From Bacillota bacterium (GTDB taxonomy: Bacteria; Bacillota; Clostridia; Peptostreptococcales; Anaerovoracaceae), in assembly GCA_017416795.1 (NCBI GenBank), contig JAFQBD010000042.1:1-41594 (forward strand): a DNA stretch of 41,594 nucleotides. Reading direction: 5' to 3'. The notes under the pieces are model-generated. The model was not told the DNA's origin. It searched no databases and saw only the letters and a list, made by a program, of their open reading frames with translations. The translations under genes were made by a program, and so were the position numbers. Of this stretch, positions 1 to 8,349 are shown in pieces (position 1 is the first letter of the stretch; each line of letters opens with the position of its first letter).

Positions 1-59
1 AGAAGATCTCCATCCTTGCCGATGGCCCAATTTTTGTCTACGGCTACTATCGCGTTCAT
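1..59 (-). CDS. folA: Dihydrofolate reductase, N-terminal fragment (cut by window edge)
   Basis: Only the first 19 codons are in the window. They read MNAIVAVDKNWAIGKDGDL, the typical DHFR amino end with the A-I-G-x-x-G nucleotide/substrate loop. DHFR reduces dihydrofolate to tetrahydrofolate with NADPH and so regenerates the cofactor oxidised by thymidylate synthase. The start is the ATG at 57-59, which follows an AAAGGAAG ribosome binding site; an in-frame ATG 15 bases upstream would sit before that site and is not preferred. The gene lies 46 bases downstream of thyA on the same strand, the common thyA-folA pairing. The fragment is short, but motif and context agree. Confidence 0.85.
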   Translation of the reverse strand, partial: MNAIVAVDKNWAIGKDGDL

Positions 60-105
60 CTGTCTTCCTTTCATCCAACTCACAATGATGCGCTTTGCTC
101 ATCTT

Positions 106-936
106 TTATACAGCTACCGGAATATCGAGGATCTGCGGATTCTTCTGATAATCTTCGATCTTGATATCATCGATAGTGAAGTCATAGAAATTCTTGATCT
201 CAGGATTGAGGCTGAACTTCGGTGCAGGAAACTGAGGTCTTGCGATCAGTTCCTTGATGATATCAACGTGTCTGTCGTAGATGTGTGCGTCTGCGATCAC
301 GTGAACCAGTTCTCCCGGTACAAGTCCCGACACCTGCGCCATCATATGAACAAGCACAGCATACTGCACTACATTCCAGTTGTTTGCTGCCAATATGTCC
401 TGAGAACGCTGATTGAGGATGGCGTTCAGCTTATTTCCCGTAACATTGAACGTCATGCTGTAAGCACATGGTTCCAGTCCCATTTCAGTCAGATCTGCGA
501 AGTTATATATGTTTGTCATTATTCTTCTTGAATAAGGTGTGTTTTTCAGCTGCCAGAGGACATTGTCCACCTGGTCCATCTCGCCGTGAGGGAACTTGTA
601 CTTCACTCCCAGCTGATATCCGTACGCCTTACCTATGGATCCGTTTTCGTCTGCCCATGAATCCCAGATCTTACCTCTCAGATCTTTGATATTGTTTGAC
701 TTCTTCTGCCATATCCAAAGCATTTCATCTACTGCAGTCTTGATAGCAGTAGGTCTGAGTGTCAATGCAGGGAATTCTTCCTGCAGGTCGTATCTGTTGA
801 CAACACCGAATCTCTTGATAGTATGGGCAGGAGCCCCGTCTTCCCATCTCGGTCTTACCTGCTGACCTTCGCTGGAAAAACCGTTATCCAAAATATCCTG
901 ACACATACTCACGAATAATACGTCTGCTTTACTCAT
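106..936 (-). CDS. thyA: Thymidylate synthase (ThyA)
   Basis: Predicted to methylate dUMP to dTMP using methylenetetrahydrofolate. The protein has 276 residues. The catalytic cysteine is in L-E-P-C-A-Y, where classical ThyA has P-P-C-H, so the usual histidine after the cysteine is alanine. The dUMP-binding motif is R-S-Q-D-I-L (usually R-S-C-D) followed by N-V-V-Q-Y, and the D-A-H-I-Y segment is intact. These variants occur in a divergent clostridial-type ThyA branch as I recall it. I chose the ATG at 934-936 because GAGGAG lies seven bases before it; the ATG at 949-951 would put that site inside the gene. It is the penultimate gene visible in the cysE-cysS-mrnC-orf74-thyA-folA run. Confidence 0.93.
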   Translation of the reverse strand: MSKADVLFVSMCQDILDNGFSSEGQQVRPRWEDGAPAHTIKRFGVVNRYDLQEEFPALTLRPTAIKTAVDEMLWIWQKKSNNIKDLRGKIWDSWADENGSIGKAYGYQLGVKYKFPHGEMDQVDNVLWQLKNTPYSRRIMTNIYNFADLTEMGLEPCAYSMTFNVTGNKLNAILNQRSQDILAANNWNVVQYAVLVHMMAQVSGLVPGELVHVIADAHIYDRHVDIIKELIARPQFPAPKFSLNPEIKNFYDFTIDDIKIEDYQKNPQILDIPVAV

Positions 937-979
937 TTTGTTTCTCCTCATCTGTACCGCAGCGGCACAGGATCTGATA

Positions 980-1204
980 CTATAAAACTAAATACTTTAT
1001 TACGAGACCGATGACTCCAAGTACTATGATGATGACACATGTCTTTTCCATAGTGTTGAGGTTCTTCAAGCCTTCTGTCTTGACGCCCTCTTCTTCCTGT
1101 CTTCGCCTGTTCTCATCGGTATATTGCTGATTTGTCTTGATATAGTCGAAGAGCATTTCGCCGGTCTTATTTCTGTATTGCTTTTTCTTCTCTTTCTTAG
1201 CCAT
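980..1204 (-). CDS. Small membrane protein of unknown function (74 aa)
   Basis: I do not recognise a family. The first 45 or so residues are strongly charged (KKEKKK at the start, then Asn/Arg/Glu-rich). The last 20 form one hydrophobic membrane segment rich in Val, Ile and Leu, so this should be a C-terminally anchored protein with a cytoplasmic charged head. An AAGGA site lies just before the ATG. It sits 39 bases after mrnC and 43 bases before thyA, so it is probably co-transcribed. Many Firmicutes carry rlmB (23S rRNA methyltransferase) after mrnC; that gene is absent here and this small gene takes its place. Confidence 0.7.
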   Translation of the reverse strand: MAKKEKKKQYRNKTGEMLFDYIKTNQQYTDENRRRQEEEGVKTEGLKNLNTMEKTCVIIIVLGVIGLVIKYLVL

Positions 1205-1243
1205 TTCCTTGTCCCTTTCGTATCCTTACCCCCGGCATCGGCT

Positions 1244-1636
1244 TCAGCCTTGCCTTTCTATGATTTCGACAGCCTTTTCACATATCTCCGCGAGCCTTTG
1301 CTTATCTCCTGATAAATACAGATATCCTATCAAGGCTTCAAGCGCCGTCGCCCACTTGTAAGTCACGGGATCGGCATTCTTTGCCTTAGTGTGATACTTA
1401 CGGTTACGTGCCCTTTTCACCAGTTTCTGCTCTTCTTCAGTCAAATCGTCAAAGAGCGATTTGATTATTTTAGCCTGAGCAGGCGCGCTGACATACATCG
1501 TTGATATACGATGCAGTTTGTTGACATCAGTGCCTCCTTTTGTGAGGATACGCTCTCTGATGAACTGCTCATATACAGCGTCTCCCATGTATGCCAGAGC
1601 TGTCGTATTGAGTTGTTTCAATTCTTCTATGTTCAT
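1244..1636 (-). CDS. mrnC: Mini-ribonuclease III
   Basis: Mini-III processes the 23S rRNA precursor in Firmicutes. It is an RNase III catalytic domain without the double-stranded RNA-binding domain, and the 130-residue length fits. The signature A-Y-M-G-D-A-V-Y at residues 15-22 holds the metal-binding aspartate (Asp19). The second acidic signature appears as A-L-E-A-L-I-G-Y-L-Y-L near residues 94-104, and the K-A-K-N-A-D motif before it is characteristic. A GGAGG site lies seven bases upstream of the ATG. It starts 23 bases after cysS, a very common Firmicutes neighbour, so the two are likely co-transcribed. Confidence 0.95.
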   Translation of the reverse strand: MNIEELKQLNTTALAYMGDAVYEQFIRERILTKGGTDVNKLHRISTMYVSAPAQAKIIKSLFDDLTEEEQKLVKRARNRKYHTKAKNADPVTYKWATALEALIGYLYLSGDKQRLAEICEKAVEIIERQG

Positions 1637-1659
1637 ATGGTCCTCCGTGAGGCCGGCTG

Positions 1660-3063
1660 CTAGTCTCTGATAACCTGTACGCCCTGTGGAGTATCCTTCA
1701 GCGTGATTCCCTGAGCCTTAAGGATGTCTCTGATCTCATCTGCTCTTGCGAAATCCTTAGCTTTTCTTGCTGCCTGTCTTTCATCGATGAGCGCCTGGAT
1801 CTCAGGTTCGATCTCAACCTTTTCTTCAACTTCCTGCTGGAGCAGTCCCAGAACTGCTGTCAGTTCGTGGAGGAAGTCGAGTGCTTTCTGTGCAAATTCC
1901 TTGGAAGCACCGTCTTTAACTGCAGTGTTGATCGCTGTGATCAGTTCGAATACTACTGAGATAGCATCTGCAGTGTTGAGGTCATCGTCCATTGCTTCGA
2001 TGAACTTATCTCTGAAAGTATCGAATCCTGCCAGAGTTTCTTTTTCTGCATCTGTCATTGAACCTTCGCCTGATGCGATCAAGTGCTTCAGATTGCTCTT
2101 GGAGTTTCTCATTCTCTTCAGTCCGTTTTCTGACTGAGTCAGGATCTCAGGGCTGAAGTCGATAGGACCTCTGTAGTGACCGCTTAAGATCAGGAATCTG
2201 AGAGTTTCTCCGTCGTAGTTTTCCAGCAGGTCTCTTACTGTCTTGAAGTTGCCCAGTGACTTTGACATCTTAGTTCCGTCAATGTTGATATATCCGTTAT
2301 GCATCCAGTAGTTGGCAAATGTCTGGCAGTTGCATGCTTCTGACTGAGCGATCTCATTTTCATGGTGTGGGAACTGGAGGTCTTCTCCACCTGCGTGGAT
2401 ATCGATAGTTTTACCAAGGTATTTTTTTGACATAGCCGAACATTCTATATGCCAGCCAGGTCTTCCCATTCCCCATGGAGATTCCCAGGCGATCTCGCTT
2501 TCTTCTTTTCTCTTCTTCCAAAGCGCAAAATCCAGCGGATCTTCCTTATCTTCTCCTACGGCGATCCTTGCTCCTGCGATCAAATCATCGATGTTCTTGC
2601 CGCTAAGCTTACCGTATCCGTCGAACATTCTTGTTCTGTAATAAACATCTCCGTCAACTTCATAAGCATATCCCTTATCGATCAGTTCCTGTACGAAATT
2701 AATGATATCCTGCATAGTTTCAGTTACCTTAGGATGTACGTTAGCCTTCTTTACGTTGAGAGCCGCTGCATCCTTGTAGTATTCTTCGATGTACTTTTCG
2801 CTTACTTCACTTGCTGTGATTCCTTCTTCCTTTGCTCTGTTGATGATCTTGTCGTCAACATCTGTGAAGTTCTGTACGAACTTTACTTTATATCCTCTGT
2901 ATTCCAGATACTTTCTCATAGTGTCGAATACTACGAACGGTCTGGCATTACCAATATGGAAAAAGTTATATACTGTAGGTCCGCAGACATACATCTTAAC
3001 TTTGCCTTCTTCGATAGGTACGAATTCTTCCTTTTTTCTTGTCAGTGTATTATAGATCTTCAT
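1660..3063 (-). CDS. cysS: Cysteinyl-tRNA synthetase
   Basis: Charges tRNA-Cys with cysteine in the cytoplasm; class I synthetase of normal length (467 residues). Signature sequences are complete: the HIGH-type motif HIGN at residues 36-39, the KMSKS loop at 265-269, and zinc ligands Cys27, Cys208, His233 and Glu237 (in the F-P-H-H-E-N-E segment). It follows cysE by two bases, so the two genes are almost certainly translated from one message. This is the classical cysE-cysS arrangement linking cysteine synthesis to its use. No Cys T-box leader is visible upstream of cysE; the space there is too short. Confidence 0.98.
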   Translation of the reverse strand: MKIYNTLTRKKEEFVPIEEGKVKMYVCGPTVYNFFHIGNARPFVVFDTMRKYLEYRGYKVKFVQNFTDVDDKIINRAKEEGITASEVSEKYIEEYYKDAAALNVKKANVHPKVTETMQDIINFVQELIDKGYAYEVDGDVYYRTRMFDGYGKLSGKNIDDLIAGARIAVGEDKEDPLDFALWKKRKEESEIAWESPWGMGRPGWHIECSAMSKKYLGKTIDIHAGGEDLQFPHHENEIAQSEACNCQTFANYWMHNGYINIDGTKMSKSLGNFKTVRDLLENYDGETLRFLILSGHYRGPIDFSPEILTQSENGLKRMRNSKSNLKHLIASGEGSMTDAEKETLAGFDTFRDKFIEAMDDDLNTADAISVVFELITAINTAVKDGASKEFAQKALDFLHELTAVLGLLQQEVEEKVEIEPEIQALIDERQAARKAKDFARADEIRDILKAQGITLKDTPQGVQVIRD

Positions 3064-3065
3064 CT

Positions 3066-3896
3066 TTATTCCTCCTCTTTCTCTTCTGTTTTTTCTCCGG
3101 CTTCTCTTATTTCTTTCAGGAGTTCTTCCTGCTTTTCTTTTATTCTCATGGCTCGCTCACCGTAAATGGTGTTCAGCTTACCTGTCGCCATCTCTTCGAT
3201 GATAGTCTCAAACATACAGTCTTCTCTGCATGAGACACACATATGATGACCTTCTTCCACCAGTTCTCTTTCACAGAGTATCTTTTCCAGCTCTACGATA
3301 CGTCTTCGTAAGCATTCCAGTTCTACCGCGATAGGGTCAGGCATATCTACCTGGTCAAGCTCTGACGTCGGTTTGCCGTGCTGTCTTACGATAGTTCCGG
3401 GGATACCTACTACGGTACATCCGTCCGGCACTTCCTTAAGCACTACCGATCCGGAACCAACCTTGACATCATTGCCCACTTTGAACGGCCCCAGTATCTT
3501 GGCACCACTTGCTATCACCACTCTGTCTCCAATGGTAGGATGTCTCTTGCCGACATCTTTACCTGTACCTCCAAGGGTAACGCCCTGATAGATGATAACG
3601 TCATCTCCGACTTCTGATGTTTCTCCTATAACTACTGCCATACCATGGTCGATAACGCATCTTTTACCTATAGTCGCACCGGGATGTATTTCTATGCCTG
3701 TGAACCATCTGGACATCTGGGAAATCATTCTTGCCAGCAATTTCATGTTATGCAAATACAGCCAGTGAGCAGGTTTATGGAATATGAGCGCCCATACACC
3801 GGGATAGCACAGCAGTACTTCGAAACCATTTCTTGCTGCCGGGTCCTTCTCTATAACTGCATTGATATTATCTTTGATATCTTTAAAAAACGCCAT
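3066..3896 (-). CDS. cysE: Serine O-acetyltransferase with Cys-rich C-terminal extension
   Basis: Transfers acetyl from acetyl-CoA to serine, the first step of cysteine synthesis. Residues 65-175 are a left-handed beta-helix of hexapeptide repeats with the catalytic D-H-G-M segment (His84), the G-E-T-S-E-V-G repeat and [12 protein letters not shown]. The amino end is short, as in the Bacillus type. The protein is 276 residues because of a C-terminal extension from about residue 180: a charged helix with Cys195 and Cys208, a cluster [11 protein letters not shown] (Cys220, 223, 227), then a Lys/Glu-rich tail. The role of that tail is unknown; metal binding or redox control is possible. First gene of its operon, preceded by a GGAGG site. 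Confidence 0.95.
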   Translation of the reverse strand: MAFFKDIKDNINAVIEKDPAARNGFEVLLCYPGVWALIFHKPAHWLYLHNMKLLARMISQMSRWFTGIEIHPGATIGKRCVIDHGMAVVIGETSEVGDDVIIYQGVTLGGTGKDVGKRHPTIGDRVVIASGAKILGPFKVGNDVKVGSGSVVLKEVPDGCTVVGIPGTIVRQHGKPTSELDQVDMPDPIAVELECLRRRIVELEKILCERELVEEGHHMCVSCREDCMFETIIEEMATGKLNTIYGERAMRIKEKQEELLKEIREAGEKTEEKEEE

Positions 3897-3912
3897 TCTT
3901 TTCCTCCAAGCT

Positions 3913-3941
3913 TTTGTATTCTATGAATTTTTGCATATCAA
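3913..3941 (-). promoter_or_regulatory. Predicted sigma-A promoter for cysE operon
   Basis: On the minus strand TTGATA (3936-3941) and TACAAA (3913-3918) are separated by 17 bases. The match is five of six at -35 and four of six at -10. It lies directly after the terminator of the upstream peptidase gene and about 20 bases before the cysE ATG, so the leader would be very short. The first A/T bases of the terminator tail overlap the -35 box. Confidence 0.45.
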
Positions 3942-3968
3942 AAGAACGGGTAGGCATACCCGTTCTTT
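3941..3968 (-). terminator. Rho-independent terminator after the M23 peptidase gene
   Basis: A perfect 12-base-pair stem (3941-3952 with 3957-3968) closes a four-base loop, and T-rich sequence follows on the minus strand. It begins 15 bases after the peptidase stop codon and separates that gene from the cysE operon. Confidence 0.85.
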
Positions 3969-3983
3969 ATAATATCATATTCA

Positions 3984-5153
3984 CTAGTTATTCGCAAGGA
4001 AATCCACCGGGTCGACCCTATTACCGTTTATTATCACTTCGAAGTGAAGATGTGGTCCTGTAGAGTTGCCTGTAGATCCGATAAGACCTATAGTTTCACC
4101 TTCTTCAACATGCTGCCCGGACGAAACAAGAATACTGCTGCAATGAGCATAATATGTCTGCATTCCGTTACCATGATCTATTTTGATAAGTTTACCGTAT
4201 CCCCCTGAGTATCCGGAGTAATATACGGTACCGCTGTCTGCCGCATATATAGGCTGTCCCTGGGCCAGTGCGAAATCCACTCCGCTATGAAATCTTCCCC
4301 ATCTCGGACCGAAAGGTGATGATATATTCACATGTGGAACAGGAGTTTTCAACATGTCATAAGCAGCGCCTTCATCATACGATACACCGGGATCGGCTGT
4401 TCCGTCGCCGCCGCCATAACCATCATAGCTTTTAGTGCCGGCTAATATGACTTCATCGACCGGTTCTTTTATCATTTCCTCTTCAACGATCTTTTCATTG
4501 ATCGTTTTCCCGTTTTCGCAAACTATTTCCTTTATTGTTTTTTTGACTCCATTGGAACCTTCGCTCTCGATCTTGGTTTCTCCGACATACATATCAGACG
4601 TGGTTCTGCGTTCTTCATTACACTGCACTATATCGATTTCCTGTTCTTCTCTTGTGACTACGACAGTAATGGTCGTACCATCCTGCAATTCATCTTTTTC
4701 TCCGAGCAGTACTTCCTTCGCCTCATCCACCGTCAATATATCCGGAGGCTCATCGCCCGTTTTTATATCCATCTTTTCTGCACCTGTGCTTTCTTCGACC
4801 TGAACATCGATCACACTTTCAGGATCACCTTCATACTCTTCTATGACCTTTTGAACAGCTTCTTCAGCTGCTTCTTTTGATTCGACTAAAGCCGTGCGCT
4901 TTCCATCTACAGTAATGTAGTATGGAGGAGTGATGACACTGCCGTCAGCCAGTGCCACCGGGATGTCTGTATGAGGAGCCAGCTTCATGCCCACATACAC
5001 TGATCCAACTGTTAAAGCTAAGAATGCGGTAACTGCAACGATACCAGTAATACATTTCTTTATGCAGATCGTACGATTCGTATTTTCCCTCTTAGCACTC
5101 TCTCCCCTCGTGGGGACGGGCTCCGCCTTTTCCACGGAAATCCTTGTTTTCAT
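3984..5153 (-). CDS. Membrane-anchored G5-domain/M23 peptidase
   Basis: Predicted cell-wall hydrolase acting outside the membrane on peptidoglycan cross-bridges or stems. Order of parts: a basic cytoplasmic tail (1-34), one membrane segment or uncleaved signal anchor (about 35-57), an alpha/beta linker (75-160), a G5 domain (about 163-242), a Gly/Asp-rich linker, and an M23 LytM-type domain (about 268-389). The zinc ligands are His289 and Asp293 (H-S-G-V-D) and His370 in H-L-H-F-E; His337 and His368 complete the site, so the enzyme should be active. GAGGG lies five bases before the ATG. It is flanked by terminators on both sides and is probably a single-gene unit. G5 plus M23 is common in spore-forming and related Firmicutes. 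Confidence 0.92.
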   Translation of the reverse strand: MKTRISVEKAEPVPTRGESAKRENTNRTICIKKCITGIVAVTAFLALTVGSVYVGMKLAPHTDIPVALADGSVITPPYYITVDGKRTALVESKEAAEEAVQKVIEEYEGDPESVIDVQVEESTGAEKMDIKTGDEPPDILTVDEAKEVLLGEKDELQDGTTITVVVTREEQEIDIVQCNEERRTTSDMYVGETKIESEGSNGVKKTIKEIVCENGKTINEKIVEEEMIKEPVDEVILAGTKSYDGYGGGDGTADPGVSYDEGAAYDMLKTPVPHVNISSPFGPRWGRFHSGVDFALAQGQPIYAADSGTVYYSGYSGGYGKLIKIDHGNGMQTYYAHCSSILVSSGQHVEEGETIGLIGSTGNSTGPHLHFEVIINGNRVDPVDFLANN

Positions 5154-5252
5154 CTTTACCCTCTAAGATTTTATCCCTCCCGGGAATAGATTTCTTTTCT
5201 TGAGAAAAGTTTCCTTACATATTGTTCCCAAAGAATGGATTTATTAAACAAA

Positions 5253-5277
5253 AAGAACCGGAACATGTCCGGTTCTT
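5253..5277 (-). terminator. Rho-independent terminator after the PHP gene
   Basis: Ten perfect base pairs (5253-5262 with 5268-5277) close a five-base loop, followed on the minus strand by TTTTTGTTT. It lies ten bases after the PHP gene stop. Confidence 0.88.
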
Positions 5278-5286
5278 GATATTTCT

Positions 5287-6108
5287 CTATGCTGTCGGAT
5301 CTGCTTCGGCAAAGTCTTTGCCGTGGAAATCTGATCCGCGTGTTATATGAAGATGATATTTCTCTGCAAGTTCTATGAATCTCATGGTCTGTTCGTGGCC
5401 CTGATCGGGATGGTAACATTCAAGGCCCTTCAGTCCCTGGAGCTTAAGTCTTCTTATTATGGTATCCATGTTCTTATAGAACTCTTCGCTTCCTGTCTCA
5501 CCTACTCCTCTTGTCTGTATCGGATGAGCCAGCACTGCGATACCACCTGCGCCGTTTATAAGCTCGATAGCTTCACTTGCGAGTATCTTTTCCTTTTTTA
5601 CTTTTTTCGCTTCATCGCTTCCGAAAAATTGACCTTTCTTGTATGCCTCTTTATGATGTGATATATATCCCTTTTCAGCCAGAAGCCTTGCCATTACAGG
5701 CTTTCCTATGAATCCGTTCGGCTGGCGTTCCAATAATTCCTCCATAGTTATATCACAGCCCATGTCGTTTAACACTGCCACCAGCTTATGGTTTCTCGCA
5801 TCTCGCCTTTCTCTCAGATCTGCCAATACGGCCTTAAGCTTCGGATCTTCATGATCGAAATAATAACCCAGGATATGAAGGCCGATACCTTCTTCTGTTT
5901 CTGTCGCCAGTTCGATGCCGGGGATCACTTTGATCTCTGCTGCTTCTCCCGCGATCAGTGCTTCCTTCACCCCATCTACTCCATCATGGTCTGTTATTGC
6001 TATCATGTCATAATCCAGTTCCTTAGCTTTCTTGACGATTTCCACAGGAGTTGCCTGTCCGTCAGAATAATTGGTATGGATATGAAAATCTACTTTATAT
6101 GCGTCCAT
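5287..6108 (-). CDS. PHP-domain phosphoesterase
   Basis: A stand-alone PHP (polymerase and histidinol phosphatase) domain of the YciV/TrpH type, 273 residues. Relatives remove phosphate from 3',5'-nucleoside bisphosphates or trim RNA 5' ends; which substrate applies here cannot be read from sequence. The metal-binding motifs are complete: D-F-H-I-H-T-N-Y-S-D at the amino end, I-T-D-H-D-G, P-G-I-E-L, L-A-H-P, and C-terminal G-S-D-F-H-G. I chose the ATG at 6106-6108 because GGGAG lies eight bases before it and the first metal motif begins directly after; a longer reading from 6153 has no such site. It follows the DJ-1 gene by 31 bases. Confidence 0.85.
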   Translation of the reverse strand: MDAYKVDFHIHTNYSDGQATPVEIVKKAKELDYDMIAITDHDGVDGVKEALIAGEAAEIKVIPGIELATETEEGIGLHILGYYFDHEDPKLKAVLADLRERRDARNHKLVAVLNDMGCDITMEELLERQPNGFIGKPVMARLLAEKGYISHHKEAYKKGQFFGSDEAKKVKKEKILASEAIELINGAGGIAVLAHPIQTRGVGETGSEEFYKNMDTIIRRLKLQGLKGLECYHPDQGHEQTMRFIELAEKYHLHITRGSDFHGKDFAEADPTA

Positions 6109-6139
6109 TATTTTTCTCCCGGTCGTTGTTATAACTTCT

Positions 6140-6691
6140 CTATCGTCTGTCAAACAGCAGCCCTGCCGCTACTTCCTCTGCCGCTTCCTTACCCTTGATT
6201 TCTTCTACCAGCTTCAGTGCGAATTCCATGGCAAGCGCCGGACCCATACCTGTGATGATACTGCCGTCTACAGTAACGTTTTCACCTGTAGCCTGTCCGC
6301 CCTTGAGACATTCTTCCATGCTTGGATAGATCGTTGCTTTTTTACCGTCGAGGATACCGCATGTACCGAATACCTGCGGAGCAGCACAGATCGCAGCCAG
6401 CTTCTTGCCATCATCCTTTGCAAAGCACGCGATGTGCTTTGCAAGGCCTTCATGTTCATTGAGATAGTCTGCACCCGGAAGTCCTCCCGGAAGAACGATC
6501 ATCTCGCACTTTTCATGGTCTGCTTCTTCATAAACGATATCTGCCTCAACTTTTATATCATGAGTGCCTTTTACTGTCTTCGAGCCTGTGATAGATACAG
6601 TCTGTACTTCGATCCCTGCTCTTCTCATCACATCGACAACAGTCAGAGCCTCGACTTCTTCGAAACCTTCAGCTAAATATACATAAATCAT
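6140..6691 (-). CDS. DJ-1/PfpI family protein
   Basis: A 183-residue single-domain protein of the DJ-1/ThiJ/PfpI superfamily. The nucleophile elbow A-A-I-C-A-A-P holds the conserved Cys102, and the glutamate that contacts it lies in G-F-E-E-V-E near residue 14. Members act as deglycases, glyoxalases, chaperones or redox sensors, so the biochemical role stays open. The P-G-G-L-P-G segment (residues 68-73) is typical of the DJ-1 subgroup. It is transcribed with the PHP gene and diverges from apt. Confidence 0.9.
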   Translation of the reverse strand: MIYVYLAEGFEEVEALTVVDVMRRAGIEVQTVSITGSKTVKGTHDIKVEADIVYEEADHEKCEMIVLPGGLPGADYLNEHEGLAKHIACFAKDDGKKLAAICAAPQVFGTCGILDGKKATIYPSMEECLKGGQATGENVTVDGSIITGMGPALAMEFALKLVEEIKGKEAAEEVAAGLLFDRR

Positions 6692-6772
6692 TTTAATTCA
6701 CTCCTCGCTTCATATATGGTATACTAGATACGGATATATTATAACACAGCTCAGAACGGAGAATGTAACAAA
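6692..6772. promoter_or_regulatory. Divergent promoter region between the DJ-1 gene and apt
   Basis: The 81 bases between the two start codons are AT-rich and contain a perfect minus-strand TATAAT at 6738-6743, placed for a 40-base leader before the DJ-1 ATG. The same A/T tract gives a plus-strand TATTAT (6737-6742) usable for apt. I could not find convincing -35 boxes on either strand. ACGGAG is the apt ribosome binding site. Confidence 0.45.
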
Positions 6773-7297
6773 ATGAAAAAGATAGAAGATTATATCACAA
6801 GTATTCCGGATTTTCCTGAACCGGGTATCATATTCAGAGACATAACTACAGTAGTGGGAGATGCAGACGGTCTAAAGCTCGCTATCGATCAGATGCAGGC
6901 AAAACTTGAAGGCGTTGAATTCGATGCTATCGCCGGCCTCGAATCAAGAGGCTTCATCTTCGGCATGCCCATCGCATATAACCTCGGCAAACCTTTTATC
7001 CCTGTAAGAAAGAAGGGCAAGCTGCCTAGAGAAACTGTAAGCCAATCTTATGAGCTGGAGTACGGCACTGCTGAGATCGAGATCCATAAAGAGGATGTGA
7101 AGCCGGGAATGAAGATCGTGCTGATCGACGATCTGATCGCTACAGGAGGTACACTGGAAGCTGCCGCTAAACTGTTTGGCAAGATGGATGCACCTGTTGT
7201 GAAGATCGTATGTCTGCTAGAACTTAAGGGGCTCAATGGTCGAGCTGCTTTGGAAGGACTGGATGTAGAGACTATCATAGCTTATGATGGGATATAA
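6773..7297 (+). CDS. apt: Adenine phosphoribosyltransferase
   Basis: Salvages adenine to AMP using PRPP. The length (174 residues) is standard. The PRPP loop V-L-I-D-D-L-I-A-T-G-G-T is at residues 116-127, the base-binding A-G-L-E-S-R-G-F motif at 54-61, and the R-K-K-G-K-L-P segment at 79-85 is typical of Apt. It is a single-gene plus-strand unit ending in a terminator shared with the convergent transporter operon. The gene belongs to the same purine-salvage theme as the ABC transporter and xpt nearby. Confidence 0.97.
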   Translation: MKKIEDYITSIPDFPEPGIIFRDITTVVGDADGLKLAIDQMQAKLEGVEFDAIAGLESRGFIFGMPIAYNLGKPFIPVRKKGKLPRETVSQSYELEYGTAEIEIHKEDVKPGMKIVLIDDLIATGGTLEAAAKLFGKMDAPVVKIVCLLELKGLNGRAALEGLDVETIIAYDGI

Positions 7298-7311
7298 ATA
7301 GATATATACAA

Positions 7312-7340
7312 AAAGCGGAACGCGATATGCGCTCCGCTTT
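7312..7340. terminator. Bidirectional terminator between apt and the ABC permease gene
   Basis: Two stem blocks (7312-7319 with 7333-7340, and 7321-7323 with 7329-7331) are joined by one mismatch and closed by a five-base loop. T-rich tails lie on both sides, so it can stop both convergent transcripts. Confidence 0.88.
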
Positions 7341-7362
7341 ATTTTTATTTTTGACCGTTTTA

Positions 7363-8349
7363 TCATCGATCCTCTCGGAAGTACGGAAGTCCCAGGCTTT
7401 CAGGCGGCTGGTCTTCTCTTCTCTTACGAACGCTTGTGAAGATCAGTACGATGATAGTTACGATGTACGGCAGCATCTTGTACAGTTCCTTGACAGCCAT
7501 GTTGCCTGAAGGCAGGAACAGATGAAGGATATAAAGACCGCCGAAGATGATAGCACCGAAGATCGCGAAGTTAGGCTTCCACAATGTGAAGATAACCAAT
7601 GCGATAGCAAGCCATCCTCTGTCACCAAATGCATCGTTTGACCAAACGCCGCTGGCGTAATCCATTACGTAGAACAGTCCGCCGAGACCTGCGATCATAC
7701 AACCGATACAGATAGCACAGTACTTATACTTATTTACATTGATGCCTGCAGCATCTGCTGTTGCAGGGTTTTCACCTACTGCACGAAGCTGAAGGCCTGT
7801 TCTTGTCTTCTTCAGAACGTAAGCAGTGATTATAGCTATGGCTATAGCCAGATATGTGAGGAAGCCGTAAGAAAGGAATATCTTACCGAACCAGCCCAGG
7901 CTATCTGCTATAGCAAGATGCTTACTGAAGAATCTGCTTGTTTCCGAAAGTGCGATCGACGGAACAGCTCCGCCTGTCAGCTTGATCAGTGAGCCTCCGA
8001 AGAAGTTACCGAAGCCTACACCGAATGTAGTCATAGCAAGGCCGACTACGTTCTGATTAGCTCTCAGTGTTACTGTCAATACGCTGAACAGAAGTCCCAT
8101 AAGGAGCGAACCCATCAGACATGATGCCATCGGAATAAATATTGCCAGGAAAGGATTGAGAGGTCCTTCGCAAGCCTGCTCATAAAGGAATGAGCCGATA
8201 ACTCCGCATATACCGCCAACATACATTACGCCCGGGATACCCAGGTTAAGACTTCCGGCCTTTTCCGAAATAGTTTCACCTGTACAACCGAACAGCAGCG
8301 GCATGCCCTGCATTACAGCACGAGGAATGAACGCAACTAAATCAAACAT
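7363..8349 (-). CDS. Nucleoside-type ABC transporter permease, second subunit
   Basis: A 328-residue inner-membrane permease of the BPD_transp_2 family (YufQ/NupC-like), with about eight to ten membrane segments. The conserved loop G-E-N-P-A-T-A-D-A-A-G-I-N is where the permease contacts the ATPase. It ends the four-gene operon: binding lipoprotein, ATPase, permease, permease. It starts directly after the first permease gene ends. BMP-type transporters of this layout import purine or other nucleosides in Firmicutes; nearby xpt and apt support a purine substrate, but the substrate is an inference. Confidence 0.92.
   Translation of the reverse strand: MFDLVAFIPRAVMQGMPLLFGCTGETISEKAGSLNLGIPGVMYVGGICGVIGSFLYEQACEGPLNPFLAIFIPMASCLMGSLLMGLLFSVLTVTLRANQNVVGLAMTTFGVGFGNFFGGSLIKLTGGAVPSIALSETSRFFSKHLAIADSLGWFGKIFLSYGFLTYLAIAIAIITAYVLKKTRTGLQLRAVGENPATADAAGINVNKYKYCAICIGCMIAGLGGLFYVMDYASGVWSNDAFGDRGWLAIALVIFTLWKPNFAIFGAIIFGGLYILHLFLPSGNMAVKELYKMLPYIVTIIVLIFTSVRKRREDQPPESLGLPYFREDR

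Noticed and set aside
3897..3940. Cysteine T-box riboswitch before cysE-cysS
   Set aside because: Only about 45 bases separate the upstream terminator from the start codon, far too short, and no T-box sequence is present.
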